NCBI GenBank assembly: GCA_046349355.1
Contig: JAXMCM010000019.1
Coordinates: 227,106 to 291,105 of the forward strand
Length of the DNA stretch: 64,000 nucleotides
Reading direction: 5' to 3'
From: CALKJU01 sp046349355
GTDB taxonomy: Bacteria > Pseudomonadota > Alphaproteobacteria > Geminicoccales > Geminicoccaceae
Part shown: positions 9,009 to 21,179 of the stretch, piece after piece
Layout of the letters: the number at the start of each line of letters is the position of its first letter
Numbering within the stretch: the stretch's first letter is position 1
Made by a program: the position numbers and the translations under genes
The notes under the pieces: model-generated
Database searches by the model: none
What the model saw: the letters and a program-made list of their open reading frames with translations, nothing else
Told to the model about the DNA's origin: nothing

Positions 9009-10174
9009 ATGCTCGTCGAGCTGATGCTGTGGTGCTTCGTCCTCATCATGCTGATGGCGGTGGTCCTCGCCGCCCTCTACCGCCGCACCGGGGTCATGTC
9101 GCACCACGCCCTGACGCAGTGGCGGCCGATGAAGGGGGCGTCGGGCGGCGAGTTCGTCGAGCTCTGGCGGCTCGCCTACGCGGCCGGCCTCGGCGGTGCC
9201 GGCGTGCTGCGCCCGTTCATCAAGCCGGGCGCCCCCGACCTCTACGCGACCTCGCCGCCCGAGGCCTACCGCAGCTCGCTGGAAACGCCCGAGTTCGTCC
9301 GCCTGCCGTGGGTCCTGGCCTTCGTCTTCTGCCTGATCGTCGTCGGGTTCTCGTCCTTCGTGCTGGTCGGTCCCCTGCACGTCGTCGCCGAGCACCTGCG
9401 GGCCATGCTGCTCGCCGGCTCGCTGCTGCGCGACTTCGTCGGCAACTCGGGCCTCGCCACCACGCCGGCGGCGGTCCAGCACCAGATCGAGGCCCTGAAC
9501 TGGATGATGACCGCCTTCATCGGCAGCTACATCTGGTCGATCGGCTACCTGCTCTGGCGCATGGGCCAGCGCGACGTCACCGGCCACGTCTTCAACACCG
9601 TCAGCGTGCGCATGCTGGTCGCCGGGCTGATGGGCGTGGTGCTGTTCCAGGTGTTCGGCGGCACCGACGCCGTCGGCGGCTGGCCGCTGCTGCTGCCGCT
9701 GGCGGCCGGGCTCGTGCCGCAATGGGTGATGTCGTGGGTGCTGCGCAAGATCCAGGCGATGCTGCAGTCGGAGGAGGAGCAGCGCACCCAGCTGAGCCTG
9801 ACCCTGCTCGAGGGCATCGACGAGCTGGTCCGGGTCCGCCTGTCCGAGGCCGGCGTCGACGACGCCCAGGCCTCGCCGCGGTCAACCCCGTGCGCGTCGC
9901 CCTGCAGACGCCCTTCCCGTTCTCCGGCATCGTCGACTGGGTCGGCCAGGCGCAGCTGCTGCTGCATGCCAAGCCCGAGAGGTTCCGCAAGCTGTCCGAG
10001 CACGGCGTGCGCACCTCGACCGACCTGATGGCGCTCGACGACGCCACCCGCGCCGCGCTCGGCACGACGGTGGGCCTCGACCTCGCCACCATGGCGAAGG
10101 CGTTCCTCGCCGACCCGACCTACCTGCGCCACGCCGAGGTCGTCCGCCGCATGGCGCAGACCTCGCCACCGTGA
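9009..10174 (+). CDS. Membrane protein of unknown function, one frame break
   Basis: Read through one break it gives about 388 residues that I do not recognise. Visible features are an N-terminal membrane helix (residues 4-22, LMLWCFVLIMLMAVVLAAL), a second helix (FVFCLIVVGFSSFVLVGPL), a pair near residues 165-245, and a soluble C-terminus. The end, KPERFRKLSEHGVRTSTDL, looks like a helix-hairpin-helix or small helical domain. The break is near 9871: CAGGCCCTCGCC is expected but one C is absent. The end of the frame overlaps the methyltransferase-like gene by 4 bp, so the two are probably co-translated. Function unknown. Confidence 0.7.
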
Positions 10175-10650
10175 GCGCCGACCGCGACATTCCGGGCGTC
10201 GTCGCCCCGCCGCCGCTGCTGTTCGTCGGCACCGTGCTGCTCGGCATCGTCCTCGACTGGCTGGTTCCGGCACGGCTCTGGCCCGAGGCCGCAGCGACGA
10301 CGCTGCGCTGGGCTGCGGGCGGCCTGCTCTTCGTCCTCGCCGCCGGTCTGGCGCTGTGGGCCGAGCGTGCCTTCAAGGCCGTCGGCACCGAGGTCCGGCC
10401 CTGGCGCCCGAGCACGGCGCTGGCCGCGTCGGGCCCCTACCGGTTCACCCGCAACCCGATGTATCTGGGCCTGCTGCTCGGGACGATCGGGATCGCGCTG
10501 GGCCTCGACAACCCGTGGCTGCTGGGGCTCGTCGTGCCACTGGCGCTGGTGCTGCGCTACGGCGTGATCGCCCGCGAGGAGGCCTATCTCGAGCGCAAGT
10601 TCGGCGACGGCTACACGACCTACAAGGCCAGCGTCCGGCGCTGGCTCTAG
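10171..10650 (+). CDS. Isoprenylcysteine-carboxyl-methyltransferase-like (ICMT/PEMT family) membrane protein
   Basis: 159 residues from GTG 10171, overlapping the preceding stop by 4 bp. Three to four membrane segments precede the SAM-site signature GPYRFTRNPMYLG (about residue 88), and REEAYLERKFGDGYTTYKAS follows near the C-terminus. This is the arrangement of bacterial ICMT/phospholipid N-methyltransferase-like integral membrane methyltransferases. Bacterial members rarely have known substrates. The overlap with the unknown membrane protein suggests they act together. Confidence 0.88.
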   Translation: MSADRDIPGVVAPPPLLFVGTVLLGIVLDWLVPARLWPEAAATTLRWAAGGLLFVLAAGLALWAERAFKAVGTEVRPWRPSTALAASGPYRFTRNPMYLGLLLGTIGIALGLDNPWLLGLVVPLALVLRYGVIAREEAYLERKFGDGYTTYKASVRRWL

Positions 10651-10666
10651 ACCGCAGGGGGATCGG

Positions 10667-11666
10667 ATGAGTCTCGAATCGGGGTGATCGGCGCCGGCGT
10701 CATGGGTGCCGACCATGTGCGGACCATCGCCAACGCCGTGGCCCGCGCGCATGTCGTGGCCGTCTGCGACGCCGACGCGGCGCGCGCCGAGGCCGCCGCC
10801 GCCAGCGCCCACGGCGCCCGGGCGATGACCGATCCCTTCGCCCTGATCGCCGATCCGGCGGTGCAGGCGGTCGTCGTCGTCTCGCCCGACGAGACCCACC
10901 TCGCCTACACGCTGGCCGGCCTCAAGGCCGGCAAGCCGGTGCTCTGCGAGAAGCCGCTGGCCCCCACCCAGGCCGAGTGCCTGCAGATCATCGAGGCCGA
11001 GACGGCGATCGGCCGCCGCATGGTCCAGGTCGGCTTCATGCGCCGCTTCGACCCGGCCTACGAGGACATGAAGAAGGGCCTCGATGCCGGTGCGATCGGC
11101 CCGGCGCTGCTGCTGCACTGCGTGCACCGCAACGCCACCGCCCCGGTGTTCTTCCACTCGATGATGACGATCACCAATGCCGCGGTGCACGAGTTCGACA
11201 TCATCCGCTGGCTGCTGTCCGACGAGATCGTCCGCATCCACGTCATGCGCTCGCGCCCGACCTCGGCCAGCAAGTCGCGCGACCCGATCTTCCTCGTCGT
11301 CGAGACCGCGTCGGCGTGCTCGCCGACGTCGAGGTGTTCGTCAACGCCGCCTACGGCTACGACATCCGCACCGAGCTGGTCGGCGAGAAGGGCACGCTCA
11401 CCATGGCCCCGCCGGTCACCGCCGAGCTCCGCTCGACCGGCCACTTCTCCTTCCCCTTCGCCGGCGACTGGCGCCCCCGCTTCGCCGCCGCCTACCGCCG
11501 CCAGATGCAGGCCTGGGTCGATTCGATCGGCTCCGGCAAGCCGGTGGGTGCCAGCGCCTGGGACGGCCTCGTCGCCATCGCCATCGCCGAGGCCGGCATC
11601 AAGTCGCTGGAAACTGGTGCCGCGGTCGACATCGCCCTGCCGCCGAAGCCGGCGCTCTACGGCTGA
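10667..11666 (+). CDS. Gfo/Idh/MocA oxidoreductase, inositol 2-dehydrogenase-like, two frame breaks
   Basis: About 333 residues after correction, the usual IolG length. The start ATG 10667 lies 5 bp after GGGGGAT. One C is missing near 10675 (CTCCGAATC expected), after which the Rossmann motif IGVIGAGVMGADHV reads cleanly. The EKPLAPTQ motif carries the conserved Lys, and GFMRRFDPAYEDMK and VHEFDIIRWLL, the latter with the catalytic-region Asp/His, are typical of myo-inositol 2-dehydrogenases. A second base is missing near 11313 (TCGGGCGTG read as TCGGCGTG). The position behind a sugar ABC transporter supports a role in sugar or polyol oxidation. The exact substrate is not determined by sequence. 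Confidence 0.87.
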
Positions 11667-11672
11667 GTCAGG

Positions 11673-12367
11673 CTACACCACCGTCCCGAACAGGGCGCCT
11701 ACGGCCGACGTCAGCGCCATCGCCAGGGCCCCCCAGAAGGCGACCCGGACCGCCCCGCGGAGCATGCTGGCCCCGCCGGTCCGGGCGCCGACAGCACCCA
11801 GCAGGGCGCCAGGAACAGCAGCGTCGCGACGCTGACCACCGGCACCAGCGTCCCGGCCGGCGCCACCAGTACCAGCACCAGCGGCAGCGCCGCCCCGGCG
11901 GCGAAGCTGGCGGCCGAGGCCAGCGCCGCCTGCACCGGCCGGGCCGCGGTGATCTCCGAGATGCCCAGCTCGTCGCGGGCATGGGCACCCAGCGCGTCCT
12001 TGGCCATCAGCTGCAGCGCCACCTCGCGGGCGAGCTCCGGCTTCAGCCCGCGCTGCACGTAGATCGCCGCCAGCTCGCGCCGCTCGGCCTCGATGTCGTC
12101 GCGCAGCTCGGCCCGCTCGCGGGCGAGGTCGGCGGCCTCGGTGTCGGCCTGCGAGCTGACCGAGACATACTCGCCGGCGGCCATCGACATCGCCCCGGCG
12201 ACCATGCCGGCGACGCCGGCCAGCAGCACGTCGCGCGGTGCGGCAGCCGCGGCGGCGACGCCGACGATCAGGCTCGCCGTCGACAGGATGCCGTCATTGG
12301 CGCCGAGCACGGCGGCGCGCAGCCAGCCGATGCGGTCGACGAGGTGACGCTCGGCATGGCGTGGCAT
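11673..12367 (-). CDS. VIT1/CCC1-family Fe2+/Mn2+ transporter, one frame break
   Basis: About 231 residues on the minus strand, from ATG at 12367. The N-terminus HLVDRIGWLRAAVLGANDG, then GMVAGAMSMAAGEYVSVSSQ, and a charged cytoplasmic loop rich in Glu and Arg (EAADLARERAELRDDIEAE) are the hallmarks of the vacuolar-iron-transporter/CCC1 family, with five membrane helices. One base is missing around 11806-11811, after VATLLFLA. In the corrected frame the last two helices end at a TAG at 11673-11675. It converges on the dehydrogenase gene with 6 bp between stops and is divergent from the aldo/keto reductase. Confidence 0.87.
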
Positions 12368-12467
12368 CGGCGGGCTCCGCTGCGAATCCGCCGGCTTCCG
12401 GCCGGCGGCGAACTTTGCCAAAACGGCCCCGGCCGGACCAACGGCGATCGAGGGGGAGGCACGCGAC

Positions 12468-13495
12468 ATGGACCCGCAGGCGAAGCGCAGGCTCGGCAAG
12501 TCGGGGGTCGAGCTCCCCTGTTCGGCTTCGGCGGCGCGCCGCTCGGCGACCTGTTCGTCAAGGTCAGCGAGGAGGACGCCGAGGCGACGCTGGCCGGCGC
12601 CTGGGACAACGGCATCCGCTACTACGACACGGCACCGTGGTACGGCCGCGGCCAGTCCGAGCACCGCTTCGGCCGCTTCCTCTACCGCAAGCCGCGCGGC
12701 GAGTTCGTCCTGTCGACCAAGGTCGGCCGCGTGCTGAAGGCGCCGAAGAACCCCGACAGCTTCGACACCGGCTTCTGGTCGGGCGGCCTGCATTTCGACC
12801 ATGTCTTCGACTACGGCTACGACGCGGTCATGCGCGCCTACGAGGACTGCCTGCAGCGCCTCGGCATGAACCGCATCGACCTGCTGATCATCCACGACCT
12901 CGACTTCTGGCACCACGCCACCGAGCTGAAGGTGAACGCCTATCTCGGCCAGCTGGTCACCGGCGGCTTCCGGGCGCTCGAGGAGCTGCGCCGCGGCGGG
13001 CAGATCCGCGCCATCGGCGCCGGCATCAACGAGCTCGGCATGATGCCGCGCTTCCTCGACCTGTTCGACATGGACTTCTTCCTCTGCGCGCTGCGCTACA
13101 CGCTGATGGAGCACGACACGCTCGACAGCGAGCTGCCCTACTGCCAGCGCCGCGACGTCGGCCTCGTCATCGGCGGCGTGTTCTCCTCGGGCATCACCGC
13201 CACCGGCGCGGTGCCCGGGGCCAAGTACAACTACGCCGACGCCACGCCCGAGGTGATGGACAAGGTCCGGCGCATCGAGGCGGTCTGCCAGCGCCACAAG
13301 GTGCCGCTGCAGGCGGCGGCGCTGCAGTTCCCGTTCGGCCACCCTTGCGTCACCTCGGTCATCCCCGGCGCCATCAGGCCCGAGCAGATCGCCGCCAACC
13401 TCGCCAACTTCCGCCACCCGATCCCGGCGGCGTTCTGGGAGGAGCTGCGGCACGAGAAGCTGATCCGCGCCGACGCGCCCGTGCCGACCGCATAG
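12468..13495 (+). CDS. Aldo/keto reductase, D-threo-aldose 1-dehydrogenase type, one frame break
   Basis: About 342 residues after one correction. The start ATG 12468 follows GGGGGAGG. One C is missing at 12514-12518, where a run of five C is read as four; the frame then gives FGFGGAPLGDLF. The AKR catalytic tetrad is visible: Asp and Tyr in YYDTAPWYG, Lys in STKVGR, His in IHD. The overall pattern (SEHRFGRFL, ALRYTLMEH, GGVFSSGI) fits the AKR group that oxidises L-fucose, D-arabinose or L-galactose to lactones. With the lactonase-type and enolase-superfamily genes just downstream, it is the likely first step of a sugar-oxidation pathway. Confidence 0.88.
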
Positions 13496-13542
13496 GGTCG
13501 CCGCCTGCTGCAACGCGGCATGGATCGGGCTATTCCTGATCC

Positions 13543-14436
13543 ATGACCCGGCAGAACGAGGCAGGCGACCACGACGTGCGGCTGGCCGACGGCCGCACCG
13601 TCCGCGTCGCCCGCTTCGGCCCGCGCGGGCGGCTGCCGATCGTCTACCTGCACGGCTTCCTCGGCAGCCGCATCGAGCCGCGCGTCGCCGGTCCGCTCGA
13701 CGCCGACATCGTGGCCCCCGACCGGCCGGGCTATGGCGGCTCCGATCCCTCCCGGCCGCCGTCGCTGCGCCGCTTCGCCCACGACCTCGGCGAGGTTCTC
13801 GATGCCCTCGGCATCGACCGCTTCGCCGTGCTCGGCGCCTCGGCCGGGGCACCCTACGCGCTGGCCGTCTGCGCCACGCTCGGGCCGCGCGTCGCCCGCT
13901 GCGTGCTCGCCGCCGGGGTCGCCGGCCGCTCGGCCATCGCTGCCGGCGGCGGCACGGTGATGCTGCTGCGGCAGATGCGCCGGCACCTCGTCGCCGTCCG
14001 CAAGCTGCTGCCGCCGACCGCGAAGCTGGCGCTGCGGCTGGGCGCCGACCGGCCGATCCTCGACCTGCTGTTCGCCATGGGCCGCGAGCACTTCGCCCCG
14101 GGAATCGACCGCGCGCACCTGTCGCGCACGCTGATCGCCTCGCTGCGCGAGGGCACCCGGCGCGGCATGGACGGACCGCTCGCCGACATCGAGATCCTGA
14201 CCAAGCCCTGGGACGTCGATCCCACGACGGTGACGACGCCGGTCCTCGTCCTGCACGGTGCCGACGACCTCGTCGTGCCGCCGGCGCACGCCGCCTGGTA
14301 TGCGAGCACCCTGCCGCAGGCCCGCGTCCGCATCGTGCCGCGCACCGGGCACATCTCGCTGGTCGTCAACCTTGCCGGCGAGATGGTCGACGAGCTGGCC
14401 CCGGCCCCTATCGACAGCCCCGCCCCGGCCGTCTAG
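13543..14436 (+). CDS. Alpha/beta hydrolase
   Basis: 297 residues. It has the oxyanion region VYLHGFLGSR, then VAPDRPGYGGSD, the nucleophile elbow LGASAGAPYAL (Ser near residue 103), the acid HGADDLVVPP and the catalytic His in RTGHISLVV. This is an ordinary alpha/beta hydrolase fold with a lid of about 100 residues before the acid. It is not identifiable to a substrate. It sits in the sugar-oxidation cluster and might act on lactones or esters, but nothing in the sequence settles that. Confidence 0.88.
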   Translation: MTRQNEAGDHDVRLADGRTVRVARFGPRGRLPIVYLHGFLGSRIEPRVAGPLDADIVAPDRPGYGGSDPSRPPSLRRFAHDLGEVLDALGIDRFAVLGASAGAPYALAVCATLGPRVARCVLAAGVAGRSAIAAGGGTVMLLRQMRRHLVAVRKLLPPTAKLALRLGADRPILDLLFAMGREHFAPGIDRAHLSRTLIASLREGTRRGMDGPLADIEILTKPWDVDPTTVTTPVLVLHGADDLVVPPAHAAWYASTLPQARVRIVPRTGHISLVVNLAGEMVDELAPAPIDSPAPAV

Positions 14437-14472
14437 GCCATCCAGCCAAGGTAGCCTTGGGGGAGGCGGGCG

Positions 14473-15658
14473 ATGGCCAGCATCACGCGGGTCGAGGTGC
14501 ATGTGTTCCGCTACGAGGTCCACGACCTCGACCTGCCGGCGCACGGTGCCGCGGGCGTCGGCAACCTCGTCTGGCGCAAGGGCGGCCGGATGCCCTGCAC
14601 CCGCTACGCCGTCACCATCGCCAGCAGCGACGGGGCGCGCGGCGAGTACGTCACCCACTGGGTCGGCACGCCGTCCTCGCTCGGCCAGACGCTGATGCTG
14701 GCGCCGCACCTGCTGGGCCGCGACCCCGACGCGCGCGAGGCCATCTACGACGACCTCAAGCGCGAGATCCGCGCCTACGACCACATGGGCCACGGGCCGA
14801 TCGACATCGCCTTGTGGGACCTCGCCGGCAAGCGGCTGGGGACCTCGGTCGCCCGCCTGCTCGGCGGCTTCCGCAGCCGCCTGCCGACCTATGCCAGCAC
14901 CTACCACGCCCAGGACGAGCCCGGCGGCCTCGACACGCCCGGCCTTCGCCGACTACGCCGTCGCCTGCAGGGAGCGCGGCTTCGCCGGCTTCAAGATCCA
15001 CGGCTGGCACGACGGCGACGTCCGCAGGGAGGCGGCCAACGTGCTGGGCGTGCGCAAGGCCGTCGGCGACGGCTGGCCCCTGATGATCGACCCGGCCTGC
15101 GAGCTGCGCACCTGGATGGACGCGCTCCATGTCGGCCGCGCCTGCGACGAGGCCGGCTATTTCTGGTTCGAGGACCCCTACCGCGACAGCGGCGTCTCGC
15201 CGACCGGCCACCAGCGCCTGCGCGAGAAGCTGAAGACGCCGCTGCTGGTCAGCGAGCACGTGCGCGGCCTCGAGCAGAAGGCGGGATTCCTGCTCGCCGG
15301 CGGCTGCGACATGATCCACGCCGACCCCGAGTACGACATGGGCATCACCGGGGCCATGAAGATCGCCCACTTCTGCGAGGCGCTGGGCCTCGACGTGCAG
15401 TACCACGCCTGCGGGCCGGCCCACCGCGCGGTGATGGCCGCCACCCGGAACACCCATTTCTACGAGATGGCGCTGGTCGGCCCCGGCATGCCCAACGCCG
15501 TCCCGCCGGTCTACACCTGCGGCTACTCCGACCAGCCCGAGGACCTCGGCAAGGACGGCTGCGTCCCGGTCCCCGACGGGCCCGGCCTCGGCGTCGCCTA
15601 CGACTGGGCGTTCATCGAGAAGAACCGCGTCCAGCACCACGTCTTCGCACGCGACTGA
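14473..15658 (+). CDS. Enolase-superfamily (mandelate racemase/muconate lactonizing type) enzyme, one frame break
   Basis: About 394-395 residues after correction. The start ATG 14473 follows GGGGGAGGCGGGCG. The N-terminal capping domain includes RYAVTIASSDGARGEYVTHW. The barrel contains GFKIHGWHDGD (a Lys-x-His pair on strand 2), the metal-ligand strands LMIDPACEL, YFWFEDPYRD and LLVSEHVRG, and a His in VQYHACGPAHR. Members of this group dehydrate sugar acids or open lactones. The frame changes by +1 (or -2) at 14938-14942, where DTPEAFADYA is expected. It is placed 11 bp before the lactonase-type gene. A sugar-acid dehydratase role is inference from motifs and neighbours. Confidence 0.85.
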
Positions 15659-15669
15659 GGAGCGGGCCG

Positions 15670-16562
15670 ATGCGCATCGTCGACGCCCACCACCATCTGT
15701 GGAACCGCCACCTGTTCCACTATCCGTGGCTGGCGACCCCGGTCGTCTCCGGCCTGGTCGGCGACACCACCCGGCTGTGCCGCGACTACCTGCTGCCCGA
15801 CTTCCGCGCCGACATGGCCGGGCTCGAGGTGGTGAAGTCCGTCCACCTGCAGGCCGAGATCGCCCACGAGATCGCGGTCGAGGAGACCCGCTGGCTGCAG
15901 GCGGTCGCCGACTCGAAGGGCTCCGGCGGCTTCCCGCACGGCATCGTCGCCTTCGCCGACCTGTCGGACCCCGACGTCGACCGCACGCTGGCAGCGCACG
16001 CCGCCTTCGCCAACACCCGCGGCATCCGCCACATCGTCAACCGCCACCCCAACAAGGCGGTCAGCTTCACCGACCGCGACTACCTCAACGACGACGCCTG
16101 GCGGCGCGGCTTCGCCCGGCTGAAGACGCACGGCCTGTCCTTCGACCTGCAGCTCTACGCCGGCCAGATGGCCGACGGTGCGGCCGTCGCCCGGGCCCAT
16201 CCCGACACGCAGATCATCCTCAACCACACCGGCATGCCGCTCGACCGCGACGCCGAGGGCCTCGCCGCCTGGCGCCAGGGCATGCGCAAGCTCGCCGAAT
16301 GCCCGAACGTGGCGGTCAAGATCTCGGCCTCGGCATGGTCGACCACCGCTGGACGGTCGAGTCGATCCGCCCCTTCGTGCTCGAGACCATCGCCATCTTC
16401 GGCACCGGGCGCTGCCTGTTCGCCAGCAATTTCCCGGTCGACAGCCTGTTCTCGGACTACGCCACGCTGTGGCGCGCCTTCGCCACGATCACCGCCGATT
16501 TCTCGGCCGCCGAGCGCACCGCGCTGTTCCACGACAACGCGGTGCGCCTCTACCGGCTGTAG
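15670..16562 (+). CDS. Amidohydrolase of the L-fuconolactonase / COG3618 family, one frame break
   Basis: About 297 residues after one correction, starting at ATG 15670 behind GAGGAGCGG. It opens with RIVDAHHHLW, the amidohydrolase-2 metal motif, followed by HLQAEIAHEI, IRHIVNRHPN, IILNHTGMPLDRD, and near the end CLFASNFPVDSL, where the last strand carries the family Asp/Asn position. COG3618 members hydrolyse sugar lactones such as L-fucono- and L-rhamnonolactone, or pyrone dicarboxylate lactones. One G is missing near 16326 (TCGGGCCTC read as TCGGCCTC). With the upstream aldose dehydrogenase-like and enolase-superfamily genes it fits a lactonase step. Confidence 0.87.
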
Positions 16563-16569
16563 CGCGGCG

Positions 16570-17193
16570 CTACTTCTTGCCCGTCACGCGGTCCCAGAAC
16601 TCGCCGCGGTCGTTGGTCCGCGGGAAGGGCTCGTCCGGCACCGGCACGCCGAGGAACTGGCAGAGCGGCGCCCAGCCCTCCTTGACCTGGTAGACCAGCA
16701 GCCGGCCGGCCGGGACGGTCGCCTTGACCATGGCATTGTGCGCCTCGAAGGCCCTGGCGAGGCCGGCCTGGTCGAGACCGGGCGGGAAGCCGGTGTTGGC
16801 GATGACGGCCTTGCCCATGGCCAGCCAGTCCCGCATCTCCGGCGGCGCCTGGTCGCTGGCCGCCAGCAGCTTGTAGATCGTCTCGGAGAAGCTCTGCACC
16901 CAGCTCTCGGTGCTGCGCTGGGTGAGGATGAAGCGGGCGTTCGGGTAGGCCGCCACGAGTTCCTTGCAGAAGCCCGCCGTCGGCCAGTCGACGGCACTCT
17001 CGTAGCCCGCGTAGATCTTCGCCCAGTCCGCCTGCCCTCGTGCCGCCGCCGCCCACAGCGGGACGTGCACGGGCATGTTGAAGATGACCTCCTCCATGTG
17101 ATGGCACGGCCCGAAGCCGAGACGGTTGAGCGCCAGCTTGAGCGAGTAGGTGCCGGTGCGCCCGACACCGAAGCCGATGACCTTGAGTGTCAC
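16570..17193 (-). CDS. Sulfotransferase family protein
   Basis: 207 residues on the minus strand, convergent with the lactonase-type gene (7 bp between stops). The N-terminal GFGVGRTGTYSLKLALN is the 5'-phosphosulfate-binding loop of the Sulfotransfer_4 group, and RFILTQRSTESWVQSF carries the 3'-phosphate-binding Arg/Ser. The C-terminal half has VYQVKEGWAPLCQFLGVPVP, also typical. Proteins of this kind are common in high-GC alphaproteobacteria and their acceptors are unknown. No signal peptide is visible, so it is presumably cytosolic. Confidence 0.87.
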   Translation of the reverse strand: MTLKVIGFGVGRTGTYSLKLALNRLGFGPCHHMEEVIFNMPVHVPLWAAAARGQADWAKIYAGYESAVDWPTAGFCKELVAAYPNARFILTQRSTESWVQSFSETIYKLLAASDQAPPEMRDWLAMGKAVIANTGFPPGLDQAGLARAFEAHNAMVKATVPAGRLLVYQVKEGWAPLCQFLGVPVPDEPFPRTNDRGEFWDRVTGKK

Positions 17194-17402
17194 GGTCGTT
17201 CCTTTCGAGCGGTTGTTTCCCGCTCCCTTGCTGCCGTTGCGCGGGCAGCGTCCCGCGCCGGTCCAGCGGTACTACCGGCCGGGGGTCGTAGATAGTGATG
17301 GCGATCACTGACCCGCCACGTCGCCACCGGCGAGCGCACCGGGCGACGGCGCCACCCGCGTTCCCGCAAGCGGCTCTTGCCGCTGAGACAAGCCGCCGCC
17401 AC

Positions 17403-17432
17403 CTTTGGGGGGTTCGAAAGAGATCGCTATAA
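17403..17432 (+). promoter_or_regulatory. Candidate sigma-70-type promoter of acnA
   Basis: CTTTGG (17403-17408) and CTATAA (17427-17432) are separated by 18 bp, in the most AT-rich part of the 299-bp gap 17194-17492. The -10 element is 60 bp before the acnA start. The rest of that gap shows no gene or clear repeat. Confidence 0.4.
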
Positions 17433-17492
17433 GGCGCGAAGGCGGTTGCCCGACCGACCGCATCCACGAGACCTGCCTCAGGAGACTGCCCC

Positions 17493-20179
<2,687 letters not shown>

Positions 20180-20193
20180 GCGCCCGCGGCCGG

Positions 20194-20213
20194 GGCCCGG
20201 CGCCGGCCGGGCC
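20194..20213 (+). terminator. GC hairpin after acnA
   Basis: GGCCCGGC and GCCGGGCC form a perfect 8-bp stem with a 4-base loop (GCCG), 15 bp after the acnA stop and followed by TT. It is a plausible intrinsic terminator, although the T tract is minimal. Confidence 0.6.
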
Positions 20214-20328
20214 TTGGCAGGGGCCAGCCATGCGCTAGGCTGGCGCATCGGCGCCGGTACCCCTGACCGGTTCCGGTGTCGCCTCAAACCTCGGCGCAGC
20301 CAAAGCGCCTCTCCCAAAGGACAAGCGG

Positions 20329-21135
20329 ATGCCTCTATCGGTCCTGTCGCGCCGGGGATTCGGCGCGCTGGCGGTGGTCATGGGCCTCGCCATGGCGATC
20401 CCGGCGGCGCATGCCGCCGACCTCAAGGTCGGCGCCAACATCGGCAACGTCCCTTGGGAGTTCCAGGACGCCTCGGGCGCCTTCGTCGGCTTCGAGGTCG
20501 ACCTCGTCAACGAGGTGGCGAAGCGCCTCGGCAAGACCGTCGAGATCGAGAACATCCCGTTCCAGGGCCTGTTCGCCGCGGTCCAGTCCGGGCAGATCGA
20601 CATGGCCGTGTCGTCGATCACCATCACCGAGAAGCGGCTGGCCTCGGTGTCCTTCGCCCAGCCCTACTACGACAGCGACCAGTCGCTGACCGTCACCGCC
20701 GCCAGCGGGCTCAAGGGCCTGGGCGACATGCAGGGCAAGATCGTCGCCGTCGACACCGGCTCGACCGGCGACATCTGGGCGACCGAGAACCAGGCGAAGT
20801 ACGGCTTCGCCGAGATCCGCCGCTTCGAGGGCCTCAACCCGGCGATGCTCGACCTCGCCGCCGGCCGCATCGACGGCTACATCAGCGACATCCCGGCCCT
20901 GCTCTACTACAGCAAGGACAAGCCGCAGTTCGCCGTGGTCGAGCGGATCCCGACGGGCGAGAAGTACTCGATCATGTTCGCCAAGGACGCGCCGCTGGCG
21001 GCCCAGGTGAACGAGCAGCTGACCGCGCTCAAGAACGAGGGCTTCATCGCCGCCCTGCACGAGAAGTGGTTCGGCGCCAAGGCCGACGCCAGCACCACGA
21101 CCGTCATGGTCGCGGACATGCCCAAGGCCAAGTGA
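20329..21135 (+). CDS. Polar amino-acid-type ABC transporter substrate-binding protein
   Basis: 268 residues from ATG 20329, preceded by AAAGGA. A signal peptide ends at AAHAAD. The mature protein is a family 3 solute-binding protein: NVPWEFQDASGAFVGFEVDL, then NIPFQGLFAAVQSGQIDMAVSSITITEKR, the usual ligand-binding core, and DTGSTGDIWA and GYISDIPAL in the second lobe. It is paired with a single permease 44 bp downstream. No ATPase gene is adjacent, so the transporter must borrow one from elsewhere. The ligand could be an amino acid or a related polar compound such as a ureide. Confidence 0.92.
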   Translation: MPLSVLSRRGFGALAVVMGLAMAIPAAHAADLKVGANIGNVPWEFQDASGAFVGFEVDLVNEVAKRLGKTVEIENIPFQGLFAAVQSGQIDMAVSSITITEKRLASVSFAQPYYDSDQSLTVTAASGLKGLGDMQGKIVAVDTGSTGDIWATENQAKYGFAEIRRFEGLNPAMLDLAAGRIDGYISDIPALLYYSKDKPQFAVVERIPTGEKYSIMFAKDAPLAAQVNEQLTALKNEGFIAALHEKWFGAKADASTTTVMVADMPKAK

Positions 21136-21179
21136 TTCGGCGGGCGGTCCCGGACGATTGACCGGGACCGCCACCTGCC

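Noticed and set aside
7479..9722. Long open frame of about 747 codons on the minus strand, opposite the sugar permease
   Set aside because: Its translation is Asp/His/Gln/Arg-rich low complexity with no domain. It is the antisense shadow of the permease and neighbouring genes in very GC-rich DNA.
14473..17295. Single giant fusion of the enolase-superfamily enzyme, lactonase and a further domain
   Set aside because: The two real genes share one frame only because of frame breaks near 14940 and 16326. Each ends properly in its own corrected frame.
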